DNA of 64,000 nt. It comes from Sinorhizobium saheli. Its GTDB lineage: Bacteria > Pseudomonadota > Alphaproteobacteria > Rhizobiales > Rhizobiaceae. This document shows positions 19,853 to 27,699 of this stretch, piece by piece. Numbering within the stretch: position 1 is the stretch's first letter; each line of letters starts with the position of its first letter. The notes beneath the pieces are model-generated. The model worked only from the letters and a program-made list of their open reading frames with translations, did not search any database and was not told where the DNA came from. The position numbers and the translations under genes were made by a program. The DNA lies in the NCBI RefSeq assembly GCF_001651875.1, contig NZ_LNQB01000073.1:496001-560000 (forward strand), given 5' to 3'.

Positions 19853-21142
19853 ATGACCGATTTTTACAATCTTGTTCCGAGCGCGCCGAAAGGCCGCTTC
19901 GACGGCATCGAGCGGCCTTACAGTGCCGCGGACGTGAAGCGGCTCAGGGGCTCGGTCGAGATCCGCTATTCGCTTGCCGAAATGGGCGCCAATCGCCTTT
20001 GGAAGCTCATCCGCGAGGAAGACTTCGTCAACGCGCTCGGCGCGGTATCCGGCAATCAGGCGATGCAGATGGTGCGCGCCGGCCTGAAGGCGATCTACCT
20101 CTCCGGCTGGCAGGTCGCGGCCGATGCCAACACCGCCTCCGCAATGTATCCGGACCAGTCGCTCTATCCCGCCAATGCGGCGCCGGAACTGGCGAAGCGC
20201 ATCAATCGCACGCTGCAGCGCGCCGACCAGATCGAGACGGCCGAAGGCAAGGGCCTCTCCGTCGACACCTGGTTCGCGCCGATCGTCGCCGATGCGGAAG
20301 CCGGCTTCGGCGGACCGCTCAACGCCTTCGAGATCATGAAGGCCTTCATCGAGGCGGGGGCGGCCGGCGTCCATTACGAGGACCAGCTCGCCTCGGAGAA
20401 GAAGTGCGGCCATCTCGGCGGCAAGGTGTTGATCCCGACGGCGGCGCATATCCGCAACCTGAACGCCGCGCGGCTTGCCGCCGACGTGATGGGCGTGCCG
20501 ACGCTGGTGATCGCCCGCACCGACGCGGAAGCGGCAAAGCTGCTCACCTCGGACATCGACGAGCGCGACAAGCCCTTCGTCGATTACGATGCGGGCCGCA
20601 CGGTCGAGGGCTTCTATCAGGTGAAGAACGGCCTCGAGCCCTGCATCGCCCGTGCGATCGCCTATGCGCCGCATTGCGATCTCATCTGGTGCGAGACCTC
20701 GAAGCCGGACCTGGAACAGGCACGCAGGTTCGCCGAGGGCGTGCACAAGGCGCATCCGGGCAAGCTGCTCGCTTATAATTGCTCGCCGTCCTTCAATTGG
20801 AAGAAGAACTTGGACGACGCCACGATCGCCAAGTTCCAGCGCGAGCTCGGAGCCATGGGCTACAAGTTCCAGTTCATCACGCTCGCCGGCTTCCATCAGT
20901 TGAACTACGGCATGTTCGAGCTGGCGCGCGGCTACAAGGACCGGCAGATGGCGGCCTATTCGGAGCTGCAGGAAGCGGAATTCGCGGCCGAAGCCAACGG
21001 CTACACCGCGACCAAGCACCAGCGCGAAGTGGGCACGGGCTATTTCGACGCCGTGTCGATGGCGATCACCGGCGGCCAGTCGTCGACCACCGCCATGAAG
21101 GAATCGACCGAGCACGCTCAGTTCAAGCCGGCAGCCGAGTGA
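19853..21142 (+). CDS. aceA: Isocitrate lyase
   Basis: 429 residues from the ATG at 19853, chosen because GTGGAGGCAAGC with a GGAGG core lies directly before it; an in-frame GTG at 19841 would overlap that site. The enzyme splits isocitrate into glyoxylate and succinate in the glyoxylate shunt, needed on acetate and fatty acids. The active-site loop KKCGHLGGK holds the catalytic cysteine at residue 185, and substrate motifs [15 protein letters not shown] and [11 protein letters not shown] are intact. It is divergent from a RamB/ScfR-like regulator and followed by a hairpin and two small ORFs. Confidence 0.96.
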   Translation: MTDFYNLVPSAPKGRFDGIERPYSAADVKRLRGSVEIRYSLAEMGANRLWKLIREEDFVNALGAVSGNQAMQMVRAGLKAIYLSGWQVAADANTASAMYPDQSLYPANAAPELAKRINRTLQRADQIETAEGKGLSVDTWFAPIVADAEAGFGGPLNAFEIMKAFIEAGAAGVHYEDQLASEKKCGHLGGKVLIPTAAHIRNLNAARLAADVMGVPTLVIARTDAEAAKLLTSDIDERDKPFVDYDAGRTVEGFYQVKNGLEPCIARAIAYAPHCDLIWCETSKPDLEQARRFAEGVHKAHPGKLLAYNCSPSFNWKKNLDDATIAKFQRELGAMGYKFQFITLAGFHQLNYGMFELARGYKDRQMAAYSELQEAEFAAEANGYTATKHQREVGTGYFDAVSMAITGGQSSTTAMKESTEHAQFKPAAE

Positions 21143-21213
21143 AGGAAGCAAGAATGAAAGACCGGCGCGCGGCATCCCTGCTGGCCCGCGCGCCCCCAGA
21201 ACGAAACCTCGAA

Positions 21214-21252
21214 CCGAATGCTGAGACGGGAGGAGACAGTCTCCGCATTCGG
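21214..21252 (+). other. Long hairpin between aceA and the downstream small ORFs
   Basis: CCGAATGC-T-GAGAC pairs with GTCTC-C-GCATTCGG: 13 paired bases with one mismatch and an 11-nt loop. No T-run follows. It probably stabilises the aceA message or partly limits read-through to the small ORF 26 bp later. Confidence 0.6.
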
Positions 21253-21278
21253 CTCTAACGCCCCAAAGGAGCACGACG

Positions 21279-21518
21279 ATGACAGTACAGACACGCGTCA
21301 AGGAACGGGCCGAGGAACAATCGTCGGCCATGACACCGGAACAGCAGGCGGCGATCCGCATGGTTGCCAACGACCTGCACCGCCTCAACCAGTCGGTCAT
21401 GAAGGCCGTCGATGCCGGCGTCTCCGTCGAACTCGTGCGCTCGGCGCGCCATCATGGCGGCGACGGCAACTGGGGCGACCTGCTGATCCCGGTCATCGTC
21501 ACCCAGGGACGGCCGTGA
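21279..21518 (+). CDS. Conserved-looking 79-residue hypothetical protein downstream of aceA
   Basis: 79 residues with AAAGGAGCACGACG as a strong ribosome-binding site before the ATG. The composition is soluble and mixed (MTVQTRVKERAEEQ, then LNQSVMKAVDAGVSVELVR, then a glycine-rich GGDGNWGDLLIP end). The middle is predicted helical. No domain is recognised. It follows aceA by 136 bp in the same direction, and its stop codon overlaps the start of the next ORF (TGATG), a sign of translational coupling. A terminator ends the group at 21645-21682. Function unknown; the ribosome-binding site, coupling and terminator together make a real gene likely. Confidence 0.7.
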   Translation: MTVQTRVKERAEEQSSAMTPEQQAAIRMVANDLHRLNQSVMKAVDAGVSVELVRSARHHGGDGNWGDLLIPVIVTQGRP

Positions 21519-21631
21519 TGCTGGCGCTGGCGGCGGCAATGATCGGCTTCGTGCTCGCCGCAAGCTGGTACCAACTCGGAAGGCCGGCGGCTCGCCCGAT
21601 CCCGGTCTGCCGCCGGCACCAGCGACGCTGA
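21518..21631 (+). CDS. 37-residue putative membrane peptide coupled to the preceding ORF
   Basis: The ATG overlaps the stop of the 79-residue ORF (TGATG). The product begins with one hydrophobic segment (MLALAAAMIGFVLAASWYQL) and ends in a short basic tail (RRHQRR). It looks like a single-pass inner-membrane peptide with the tail in the cytoplasm. It is followed 13 bp later by an intrinsic terminator. No family is recognised. Confidence 0.5.
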   Translation: MLALAAAMIGFVLAASWYQLGRPAARPIPVCRRHQRR

Positions 21632-21644
21632 GAGAAAAGGGAAA

Positions 21645-21682
21645 GCCCGTCGGCCGGCGCCACGCCGGCCGATGGGCATTTT
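21645..21682 (+). terminator. Terminator after the aceA-linked small ORFs
   Basis: GCCCGTCGGCCGGC (21645-21658) pairs with GCCGGCCGATGGGC (21664-21677) with one G-T wobble, followed by ATTTTC. It sits between the plus-strand small ORFs and the convergent LysR gene and may serve both. Confidence 0.8.
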
Positions 21683-21687
21683 CGCAG

Positions 21688-22563
21688 TCAAGCAGCGTTG
21701 CGCCGCGGGCGCTTGCCGGCGAAGAGATCGGCGTGGCTGCGAAAGAGACGCGTCATCCGGTCGACGACGGTGCGGATGTCCCGCCGATGGCGGTCCTCAT
21801 TGTTCATGACGATCCATTGGCGATGCCTGAGCGCCTCGATCTCCTCGCCCGCCCGCTCGAGCAGCGGATCGAGGTCGCCGACGAAACACGGCAGTATCGC
21901 GAGGCCCGCCCCTGCCCGGGCAAGATCGAGCAGCGAACGGGGACGCGTGACGGTCGCGACGATGCGCGTCTGCGCATGCTCATGCGGCCAGCGCAGATAG
22001 GCCGAAATCGCATCTTCCCTAGCGACGGCCACGAAGCGCTCGGCTCCGCCGGGCGCGTTCTTCTGGCGATAGGCGGCATAGGCGACCTCGCCGATCAGGC
22101 GCGAGGCGAGATAGGCCTCTTCCGGTTCGAAGGCGCGAATGCCGACGTCGCTCTCGCGATAGGCGAGATTGGCCCGCGCCTCGCCGATCGAAAGCGCGAT
22201 GCCGAACGAGTCCCGCTCCGTGCAGATGGCGGGGAAATTTTCGGCGATCAGCCAGGCGCCCCATGTGCCGGCCGCAATGCGGACGACCGTCGCCCCCTCG
22301 CCTTCCTGCCGCCAGCTTTCGACCTTCCGGGCGGCCGCCTCCATCTCCTGCAACTGTTCGAAGAGGAAGCGGCCATCGCCGGTGAGCTCATAGCCCGTCT
22401 GGCTGCGGACGAACAGCGCACGGCCGGTGCGCTCCTCGAGCTCCAGCATGCGGCGGCCGATGGTTGCGGGGCTGAGCCCCGTCGCCTGCGCCGCGCCGGT
22501 CAGGCCGCCGGCGCGCGCAACCGTCATGAAGCAACGATAGGCGTCCCAGTCCATGTTTTTCAT
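21688..22563 (-). CDS. LysR-family transcriptional regulator
   Basis: 291 residues. The N-terminal winged helix-turn-helix reads MDWDAYRCFMTVARAGGLTG and continues SPATIGRRMLELEERTG. The effector domain from about residue 90 is of LysR_substrate type but short and poorly conserved. The C-terminus is basic (FAGKRPRRNAA). MKNM or the internal ATG three codons later could start translation. The gene is divergent from a 72-residue ORF across an 87-bp gap containing a LysR-like dyad. No metabolic partner lies next to it, so its target is open. Confidence 0.88.
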   Translation of the reverse strand: MKNMDWDAYRCFMTVARAGGLTGAAQATGLSPATIGRRMLELEERTGRALFVRSQTGYELTGDGRFLFEQLQEMEAAARKVESWRQEGEGATVVRIAAGTWGAWLIAENFPAICTERDSFGIALSIGEARANLAYRESDVGIRAFEPEEAYLASRLIGEVAYAAYRQKNAPGGAERFVAVAREDAISAYLRWPHEHAQTRIVATVTRPRSLLDLARAGAGLAILPCFVGDLDPLLERAGEEIEALRHRQWIVMNNEDRHRRDIRTVVDRMTRLFRSHADLFAGKRPRRNAA

Positions 22564-22572
22564 GACTGAAAA

Positions 22573-22597
22573 ACATATGGGGAAATCGGCCGTATGT
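22573..22597. promoter_or_regulatory. Candidate LysR operator in the divergent gap
   Basis: ACATATG (22573-22579) and CGTATGT (22591-22597) form an imperfect inverted repeat over 25 bp, in the size range of LysR recognition sites. It lies 10 bp upstream of the LysR start and about 54 bp before the small ORF. Inferred role: autoregulation and control of the divergent ORF. Confidence 0.4.
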
Positions 22598-22650
22598 AAA
22601 ACAATTCCGGATGCATAAAAGGGAGATGCCCGAAAAAGAGGAGCATCACC

Positions 22651-22869
22651 ATGGACATGATGGCAATGGCATTCCTGTTCGACATGGCCTCAAAACAGGC
22701 CTCGCGAAATCGCCGCGCAGATGACTTCTTTGTGCCTCCGCGGCCAAGCCGCACCAAGGTTGTGGCAAAATGGCTCGTTGCCGCACTCTTCCTGAAAAGG
22801 CGGCCGGCCGGGACCTGCGACCACCCTTCCGCCGGCACCTGGACGGCTTGCCGGACCGGCATCAAATGA
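22651..22869 (+). CDS. 72-residue hypothetical protein divergent from a LysR gene
   Basis: The ATG is preceded by AAAGAGGAGCATCACC, a strong ribosome-binding site, and the frame is closed by an intrinsic terminator 5 bp after its stop. The product starts with a methionine-rich hydrophobic stretch (MDMMAMAFLFDMA), continues with a basic segment, a second weakly hydrophobic stretch (VVAKWLVAALFL), and two cysteines near the end. No family is recognised. Gene signals on both sides make it more than a chance ORF. Confidence 0.55.
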   Translation: MDMMAMAFLFDMASKQASRNRRADDFFVPPRPSRTKVVAKWLVAALFLKRRPAGTCDHPSAGTWTACRTGIK

Positions 22870-22872
22870 AGA

Positions 22873-22904
22873 CGCCGCGCATCGGGGGATGCGCGGCGCT
22901 CTCT
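22873..22904 (+). terminator. Intrinsic terminator after the 72-residue ORF
   Basis: CGCCGCGCATC (22873-22883) and GATGCGCGGCG (22888-22898) form a perfect 11-bp stem with a GGGG loop, followed by CTCTCTTCCTT. Confidence 0.8.
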
Positions 22905-22956
22905 TCCTTCGGCATCATGCGACGTGCCGCATGATTTCGATGACGAACTCTTCCCG

Positions 22957-25482
22957 CTATGCGGCGCGGTAAACTTGGCCGGCGACCGTCTCCGGCTCGA
23001 GCCGGAACTGCTCGACGAGCATCATCAGCGTGTCGGCCTGGTCGGCGAGCGCGCGGCTCGTCGCCGTCGCCTCCTCGACCATCGACGCATTCTGCTGGGT
23101 CATCTGGTCCATCTGGTTGACCGAGCCGTTGACCTCGTGGAGCGCGGTTGCCTGGTCGCGGCTGGCGGTGGCTATCATCTCGACATGCTGGCTGACGGTG
23201 ACGATCTGGGCGCTGATCGAGGCGAGCACCGCTCCCGTCTCCTTGACGAGAAGCGAGCCGGAATTGACCTCGTCGGTCGACTTGTTGATGAGGCCCTTGA
23301 TTTCCCGGGCCGCCTCGGCCGAACGCTGCGCCAGTTCGCGGACCTCCTGTGCGACGACCGCGAAGCCCTTGCCGGCCTCGCCGGCGCGCGCGGCCTCGAT
23401 GCCGGCGTTCAGGGCGAGCAGGTTGGTCTGGAAGGCGATGTCGTCGATCACCTCGATGATCTGCTCGATCTGGCGCGAGGCCTCCTCGATGCGGCCCATC
23501 GCGGCGATCGCATTGGTGACCACGACCGCCGAGCTGTCGGCGCTCTTCTTCGTCTGGGACACGGACTGGTTCGCCTCATGCGCCCGCTCCGCCGAAGACC
23601 GCACCGTCGCCGTGATCTGGTCGACTGCAGCCGCCGTCTGCTCGAGCGAAGCGGCTTGCGCTTCCGTGCGCTTCGACAGCGCGTCGGCGGACTGATGCAT
23701 GTTCGCGCCGCTTTGCTGGATCGACTGCGCGTTGGCGCGGATCTGCGCCAGCGTGTCCTGAAGGCGGATCAGCGAGCCGTTGAAGTCCATCCGCAGCTGT
23801 TCGAGCCGGCCATGGAACGGAATCTCGATCTGCCGCGACAGGTCGCCCTGCGCCAGCCGGCCGAGACCGGCGGCGAGCTCGTTGACCGCCAGATCGATCT
23901 GCCGGTCGAGTTCCCGCTTATCGGCGTCGTTGCGGCTGCGTTCGGCTTCGGCGCGGGCGCGCTCCTCGGCACTTTCCGCTTCGATGCGCACCTTGGAAAG
24001 GGCGTTTTCCTTGAAGACGCCGAGGGCGCGCGCCATGTCGCCGATCTCGTCGCGGCGCGCGTCGCCGTCGATCGCCGTGTCGAGCACGCCATCGGCGAGC
24101 CGCCGCATGGCGGCGGTGATGTGGCCGATCGGCCGCTTCAGCGTCAGCGTGAGTGCGATGCCGGCCAGAAGAGCGATCACGACGCCGGCGACGGTCGCCG
24201 CCACGGATATCTGATTGGCTTCCTCGCGCTCGGTGCCGGCGGCAACCTTCTGCTGCTCGGCAAAGCCGGTGAGGTCGCTCCAGATCTCATTGATCGATGC
24301 ACCCGCGGTCTCGAATTCGGCGGTCCGCTTCTCGGTGATTTCGACCAGCGCGACGCCGTCCTTCTTCATCGCATTGATGGTCGGCAGAAGCGTGTCGGCG
24401 GTCGTATCGAAGAAGGTCATGCCGACCGCAAGGCCGCGCAGGGTCGTCAGGTTCGACTGGATCGCCAGGAACTTGTCGAGGAGCTTCTGGCGATTCTCCT
24501 CCGTCGTGCTGCCGAGGAAAGCGGCAGCGGCAATCTGGATGTCGGTGATCGATGTGGCAAGCCGGCGCGTGGCGGTCAGTAGGGATTCGGTGCTCGCGAT
24601 CTTGCCGTCAAGCTCGGCGAAGATCCGCGTCGCCTCGCGCATCTTGCCGACGGAGGCGGCCTCCAGGCGGAAGCTCGCCGTGCGGAAGCGATCGACATAT
24701 TTCGAGAGGCCGACGAGCGTTTCAGGGCCGGGCGGCGCTTTGATGAGCGCGCCGATCTGGCTCGAGGCAGAATTGACGGTGTCGGCCACCGACTTCTCGT
24801 CCTTCGGCAGCAGCGAGAAAATGTCGCGCTGGGTGCGACCGAGCAGCGGGAAGCGTTCCTTCGCAGCCTTCAGCTTCTCCTCGATCGTTATCCCCTTGCT
24901 GACCTCCGTGGCGAATTCCGTGTAGAAGCGGCTGGCGCGCAACAGCTTCTCGGCGTTGCGCAGCATTGTCTTCGCCGCATTCTCGTCCTTGCGAACGGCG
25001 TATTGCAGCCGGTTCGCCTCGTCATTGATCTTCAGCTGCTCGGCCGCCAGGCGCTCCAGATTGGCCTTGGTTGCGGCACGGAGCTTCTGCTCGCCTTCAT
25101 GCAGCGTCCAAAGGCCGTCGATGCGCGCCTCGATATCGTTCGTCGCGGTGATGGCGGCGTTGAGCTCATCTTCCCCGCTGCGGCCCGCAACCTGCGCCGC
25201 CGTGTCGGTGAGGACCTGCTTCTGCGCGGCGATCGTGGCCTGGACGGCATTGCGGCTTTCCTCGGTCGTCTTGTGCAGGAAGTTGTTCATTCCGGCATAG
25301 ACATCCTTGAAGCCGCTCAGCGTCTGCAGGACGCTGTTCGAGATTTCCATGCGGCCCTGCAGCAGGCCCGAGGCATAGAGACCGGTGATGCCGACAGCGG
25401 TTATGCTGACGACGAACGGCAGGATGAAGAACAGAACCTTCGTCTGAATCTTGAAGCGCGCAAGAATCCTGTCAATGAACAT
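22957..25482 (-). CDS. Methyl-accepting chemotaxis protein with a very long helical periplasmic region
   Basis: 841 residues from the ATG at 25482 (AAGG a short way upstream). The longer frame upstream has no coding character and contains an mRNA hairpin. Layout: cytoplasmic tip; membrane segment about 17-40; periplasmic region about 41-425, predicted all-helical; second membrane segment about 426-447 (VAGVVIALLAGIALTL); HAMP; a linker; and the signalling domain with hairpin tip AARAGEAGKGFAVVAQEVREL. It senses a stimulus in the periplasm and controls CheA. The roughly 385-residue sensor resembles the type described for S. meliloti McpZ; orthology is a guess. The C-terminus (EPETVAGQVYRAA) lacks an obvious CheR-binding pentapeptide. 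Confidence 0.9.
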   Translation of the reverse strand: MFIDRILARFKIQTKVLFFILPFVVSITAVGITGLYASGLLQGRMEISNSVLQTLSGFKDVYAGMNNFLHKTTEESRNAVQATIAAQKQVLTDTAAQVAGRSGEDELNAAITATNDIEARIDGLWTLHEGEQKLRAATKANLERLAAEQLKINDEANRLQYAVRKDENAAKTMLRNAEKLLRASRFYTEFATEVSKGITIEEKLKAAKERFPLLGRTQRDIFSLLPKDEKSVADTVNSASSQIGALIKAPPGPETLVGLSKYVDRFRTASFRLEAASVGKMREATRIFAELDGKIASTESLLTATRRLATSITDIQIAAAAFLGSTTEENRQKLLDKFLAIQSNLTTLRGLAVGMTFFDTTADTLLPTINAMKKDGVALVEITEKRTAEFETAGASINEIWSDLTGFAEQQKVAAGTEREEANQISVAATVAGVVIALLAGIALTLTLKRPIGHITAAMRRLADGVLDTAIDGDARRDEIGDMARALGVFKENALSKVRIEAESAEERARAEAERSRNDADKRELDRQIDLAVNELAAGLGRLAQGDLSRQIEIPFHGRLEQLRMDFNGSLIRLQDTLAQIRANAQSIQQSGANMHQSADALSKRTEAQAASLEQTAAAVDQITATVRSSAERAHEANQSVSQTKKSADSSAVVVTNAIAAMGRIEEASRQIEQIIEVIDDIAFQTNLLALNAGIEAARAGEAGKGFAVVAQEVRELAQRSAEAAREIKGLINKSTDEVNSGSLLVKETGAVLASISAQIVTVSQHVEMIATASRDQATALHEVNGSVNQMDQMTQQNASMVEEATATSRALADQADTLMMLVEQFRLEPETVAGQVYRAA

Positions 25483-25827
25483 GGAACACACCTTGGCTTC
25501 CAGCTCGCATTTCGCCTCCCCCGGTGGCCGGAACGTCCGCCTCGCCTCGAACGGATATGCGAGGCCGGACGTTCGGGTGCCACCCCGATGCGCAAACAGG
25601 CTGATGTTTTTCGGAAAGTCATGCGGCGCACACCGCCAGCCCGCCGGCAATCATTGCAGGCCCGTGCCGCCCCCTTGGCAGCGAGAACCTGGCGGACTCA
25701 ATTCACGGCCATATTCGGGTCAAACGTTTAAGAATTCCATAAGCCGGCCTGAATGCGACACGCGGGCGGGCGCGCGGATCTGCGTCGCGGGCGACGCCAG
25801 GCGGCCGATGAGGCAAGCGCCTCCTGC
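25483..25827. other. Intergenic region upstream of the chemoreceptor
   Basis: 345 bp between the chemoreceptor start and the end of the 46-residue membrane protein gene. It contains the strong hairpin at 25531-25574 and an AT-richer stretch near 25720-25740 that could hold the chemoreceptor promoter. I see no further gene. Confidence 0.6.
25531..25574 (-). promoter_or_regulatory. Long hairpin in the leader of the chemoreceptor gene
   Basis: GAACGTCCGCCTCGC (25531-25545) pairs with GCGAGGCCGGACGTTC (25559-25574): 15 base pairs with one bulged base and a 13-nt loop. It ends 48 bp before the chemoreceptor ATG. No T-run follows, so it is not a terminator. It may be an mRNA leader structure or a DNA dyad bound by a regulator. 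Confidence 0.5.
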
Positions 25828-25968
25828 TCAGAAGGAGCGGAACAGGAGAATAGCGACGATGGCGAAAAATGCGAGCGTCGCGCCATAGGCAAAGAGTTCG
25901 CTCTGGGAACGCACCTTGTCGGCGCGGGCAATGGCGATGGCGCGGGGACGTCGGCTTTTCTGGCTCAT
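25828..25968 (-). CDS. 46-residue single-pass membrane protein
   Basis: Reading leftwards from ATG 25968, with AAGGAC ahead of it, the frame gives a basic N-terminus (MSQKSRRPRAIAIARADKVR) and then one clean membrane segment (LFAYGATLAFFAIVAILLF) ending RSF. Codon use is GC-rich and regular like the neighbours. The positive N-terminus suggests it stays in the cytoplasm, with the C-terminus in or across the membrane. No family is recognised. It lies upstream of the chemoreceptor gene on the same strand, 345 bp away, so co-transcription is uncertain. Confidence 0.6.
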   Translation of the reverse strand: MSQKSRRPRAIAIARADKVRSQSELFAYGATLAFFAIVAILLFRSF

Positions 25969-26289
25969 GGCATGTTGTCCTTGTCCACCACAGCGCCGCC
26001 TGTCTTGCGACGGTCACTGCAGCACTTCGAGTTGCTGCATGTCATTAATCCATCGACCGGCTGCGACCGGAGGGAACATGCAGTAGCTGGCAAAGACATC
26101 CGCCTCTGCCATGCACATCATGGTGCATCCGTGCTGCGGCTGAAGAAAGTCCCTGAAATGGAAACAATGTGGTTTCCGTTCGTTGACCGTCTCGCCCGTG
26201 CCTCTTGCCGGTCATGCCCCATGAAGAGCAGGTTCAATTATTTCCATTAACAATGGCTGAAGACGCAAATCACCATTTTTGCCGCGCCG
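25969..26289. other. Intergenic region holding a mosaic repeat
   Basis: 321 bp between the 46-residue ORF and the HI0933-type flavoprotein. About 25992-26087 is a degenerate copy of the two-hairpin repeat found also at 27549-27646 and 62431-62536. The rest is AT-rich near 26220-26280 (3' flank of the flavoprotein gene). No gene seen. Confidence 0.6.
25992..26087. repeat. Degenerate copy of two-hairpin rhizobial intergenic repeat
   Basis: Aligns by eye with the copies at 27549-27646 and 62431-62536 through GCAGCACTTCGAGTTGCTGCATG and the closing GGAACATGCAGTAGC. The first hairpin (GCGTC...GACGC) is eroded. The most diverged of the three. Confidence 0.5.
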
Positions 26290-27474
26290 TTACACGTCTT
26301 GACCGGCGGCGAAGCCGGACGCCCATGCCCATTGGAAATTATAGCCGCCGAGCCAGCCCGTCACGTCCACGCATTCGCCGATGAAATAGAGGCCGGGAAT
26401 GCTCCTTGCCTGCATCGTCCGGGAATCGAGCGCGCGGGTGTCGACGCCGCCGAGCGTGACCTCCGCCGTGCGGTATCCCTCCGAGCCCGCCGGCTTCAGC
26501 GTCCAGGCCTGCATGGACGCGGACAAGCCATCAATGACCTTGTCGGAAAGGTCCGCGAGCATCCGCCCCGTGAGCTTCGCCTCCTCGACGAAGAAATGCG
26601 CGAGGCGGCGGGGCAGGATGTCGCCGAGCGCGGTCTGCACCGCCTGGCGGCCGTTCGTCCGGCGCATGCCCCTGAGGATGGCGGCGATGTCGATGTCCGG
26701 CATCAATCTGAGCACGATCTCGGCCCCCTCGCGCCAGTAGGAGGAGATCTGCAGGATCGCCGGCCCGCTCAAGCCCCGGTGCGTGAGGAGCACCGCCTCA
26801 CGGAAGGCGGTCTTGCCGAAGCGCGCCTCGGCATCGGCCGCGACGCCGGCAAGCGCGCCGAGCTTTTGAAGCTGCGCCGGGTCGAGCGTCAGCGGCACCA
26901 GCGCCGGCCGCGTTTCGACGACCGGCAGGGCGAACTCCTCCGCGATCCGGTAGGCGAGACCCGTCGCCCCCATCTTCGGGATCGACTTGCCGCCGCTCGC
27001 CACCACCAGCGAGGCGGCCTCGACCGTCCCGGCAGCGGTCGTCACGCGGAAGCCGGAGGCGGTCCTCTCGACGGCCGAGATCGCCGTCTCGAGCCGGAGC
27101 TCGGCACCGGCCGCCTTCATCTCGGTGACGAGCATCCGGACGATGTCCTTGGCCGAGTGGTCGCAGAAGAGCTGGCCCAGCGTCTTCTCGTGCCAGGCGA
27201 TGCCGTGCCGCTCGATAAGGGCGACGAAATCCTGCGGCCGGTAGCGGGCGAGCGCCGATTTGGCGAAATGCGGGTTTTCGGACAGGAAGTTCTTCGGACC
27301 GGCATGGATGTTGGTGAAGTTGCAGCGGCCGCCGCCGGAAATGCGGATCTTTTCGCCCGGCGCCCGTGCGTGGTCGATGACGAGCACGCGGCGCCCGCGC
27401 TTTCCCGCCTCGATGGCGCACATCATGCCGGCGGCACCGGCCCCGATGATCACAACGTCCTGCTTTTCGGCCAC
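26290..27474 (-). CDS. HI0933/YhiN-family flavoprotein
   Basis: 394 residues from a GTG start preceded by GGAAGGAA. N-terminal FAD-binding Rossmann motif VVIIGAGAAGMMCAIEAGKR, then the family signature KIRISGGGRCNFTN, and the C-terminal FIGECVDVTGWLGGYNFQWA with the second FAD contact. The family is related to BaiN and is annotated as NAD(P)/FAD-dependent oxidoreductase, but its physiological substrate is not known. No operon partner; intergenic repeats lie on both sides. Confidence 0.88.
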   Translation of the reverse strand: MAEKQDVVIIGAGAAGMMCAIEAGKRGRRVLVIDHARAPGEKIRISGGGRCNFTNIHAGPKNFLSENPHFAKSALARYRPQDFVALIERHGIAWHEKTLGQLFCDHSAKDIVRMLVTEMKAAGAELRLETAISAVERTASGFRVTTAAGTVEAASLVVASGGKSIPKMGATGLAYRIAEEFALPVVETRPALVPLTLDPAQLQKLGALAGVAADAEARFGKTAFREAVLLTHRGLSGPAILQISSYWREGAEIVLRLMPDIDIAAILRGMRRTNGRQAVQTALGDILPRRLAHFFVEEAKLTGRMLADLSDKVIDGLSASMQAWTLKPAGSEGYRTAEVTLGGVDTRALDSRTMQARSIPGLYFIGECVDVTGWLGGYNFQWAWASGFAAGQDV

Positions 27475-27548
27475 GGCCCGTTCCTTCCGTCAACTCGCCT
27501 TCCCTTTCCCGGCGGGCGAGGCGAAAGTCAATCGCTGGCATCTGCAGC

Positions 27549-27646
27549 GCCCGTGCGTCTTGCCAGACGCGCAAAGGTCGCTGCCGCACTCTGGGTTGCT
27601 GCATGCTTTTGTCCTCGGCTACGATTTAAGGAAACATGCAGTAGCC
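27549..27646. repeat. Two-hairpin rhizobial intergenic repeat (copy 2)
   Basis: First hairpin GCGTCT-TGCC-AGACGC, then a spacer GCAAAGGTCGCTG, then CTGCATG paired with CATGCAG across about 30 nt (27599-27642). Same order as the copy at 62431-62536. It sits in the gap between the divergent flavoprotein and puuA genes. It resembles mosaic elements of the RIME type from Rhizobiaceae; the name is from memory. Confidence 0.65.
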
Positions 27647-27699
27647 AATTGCCAAACTGCGGCTATGATTGCGCTATCCGAGGCCAAATCCGGTGATTT

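Noticed and set aside
25728-25931. 67-codon minus-strand frame near the 46-residue membrane protein
   Set aside because: Different register; lacks a ribosome-binding site, while the 46-residue frame has one and a clean membrane helix.
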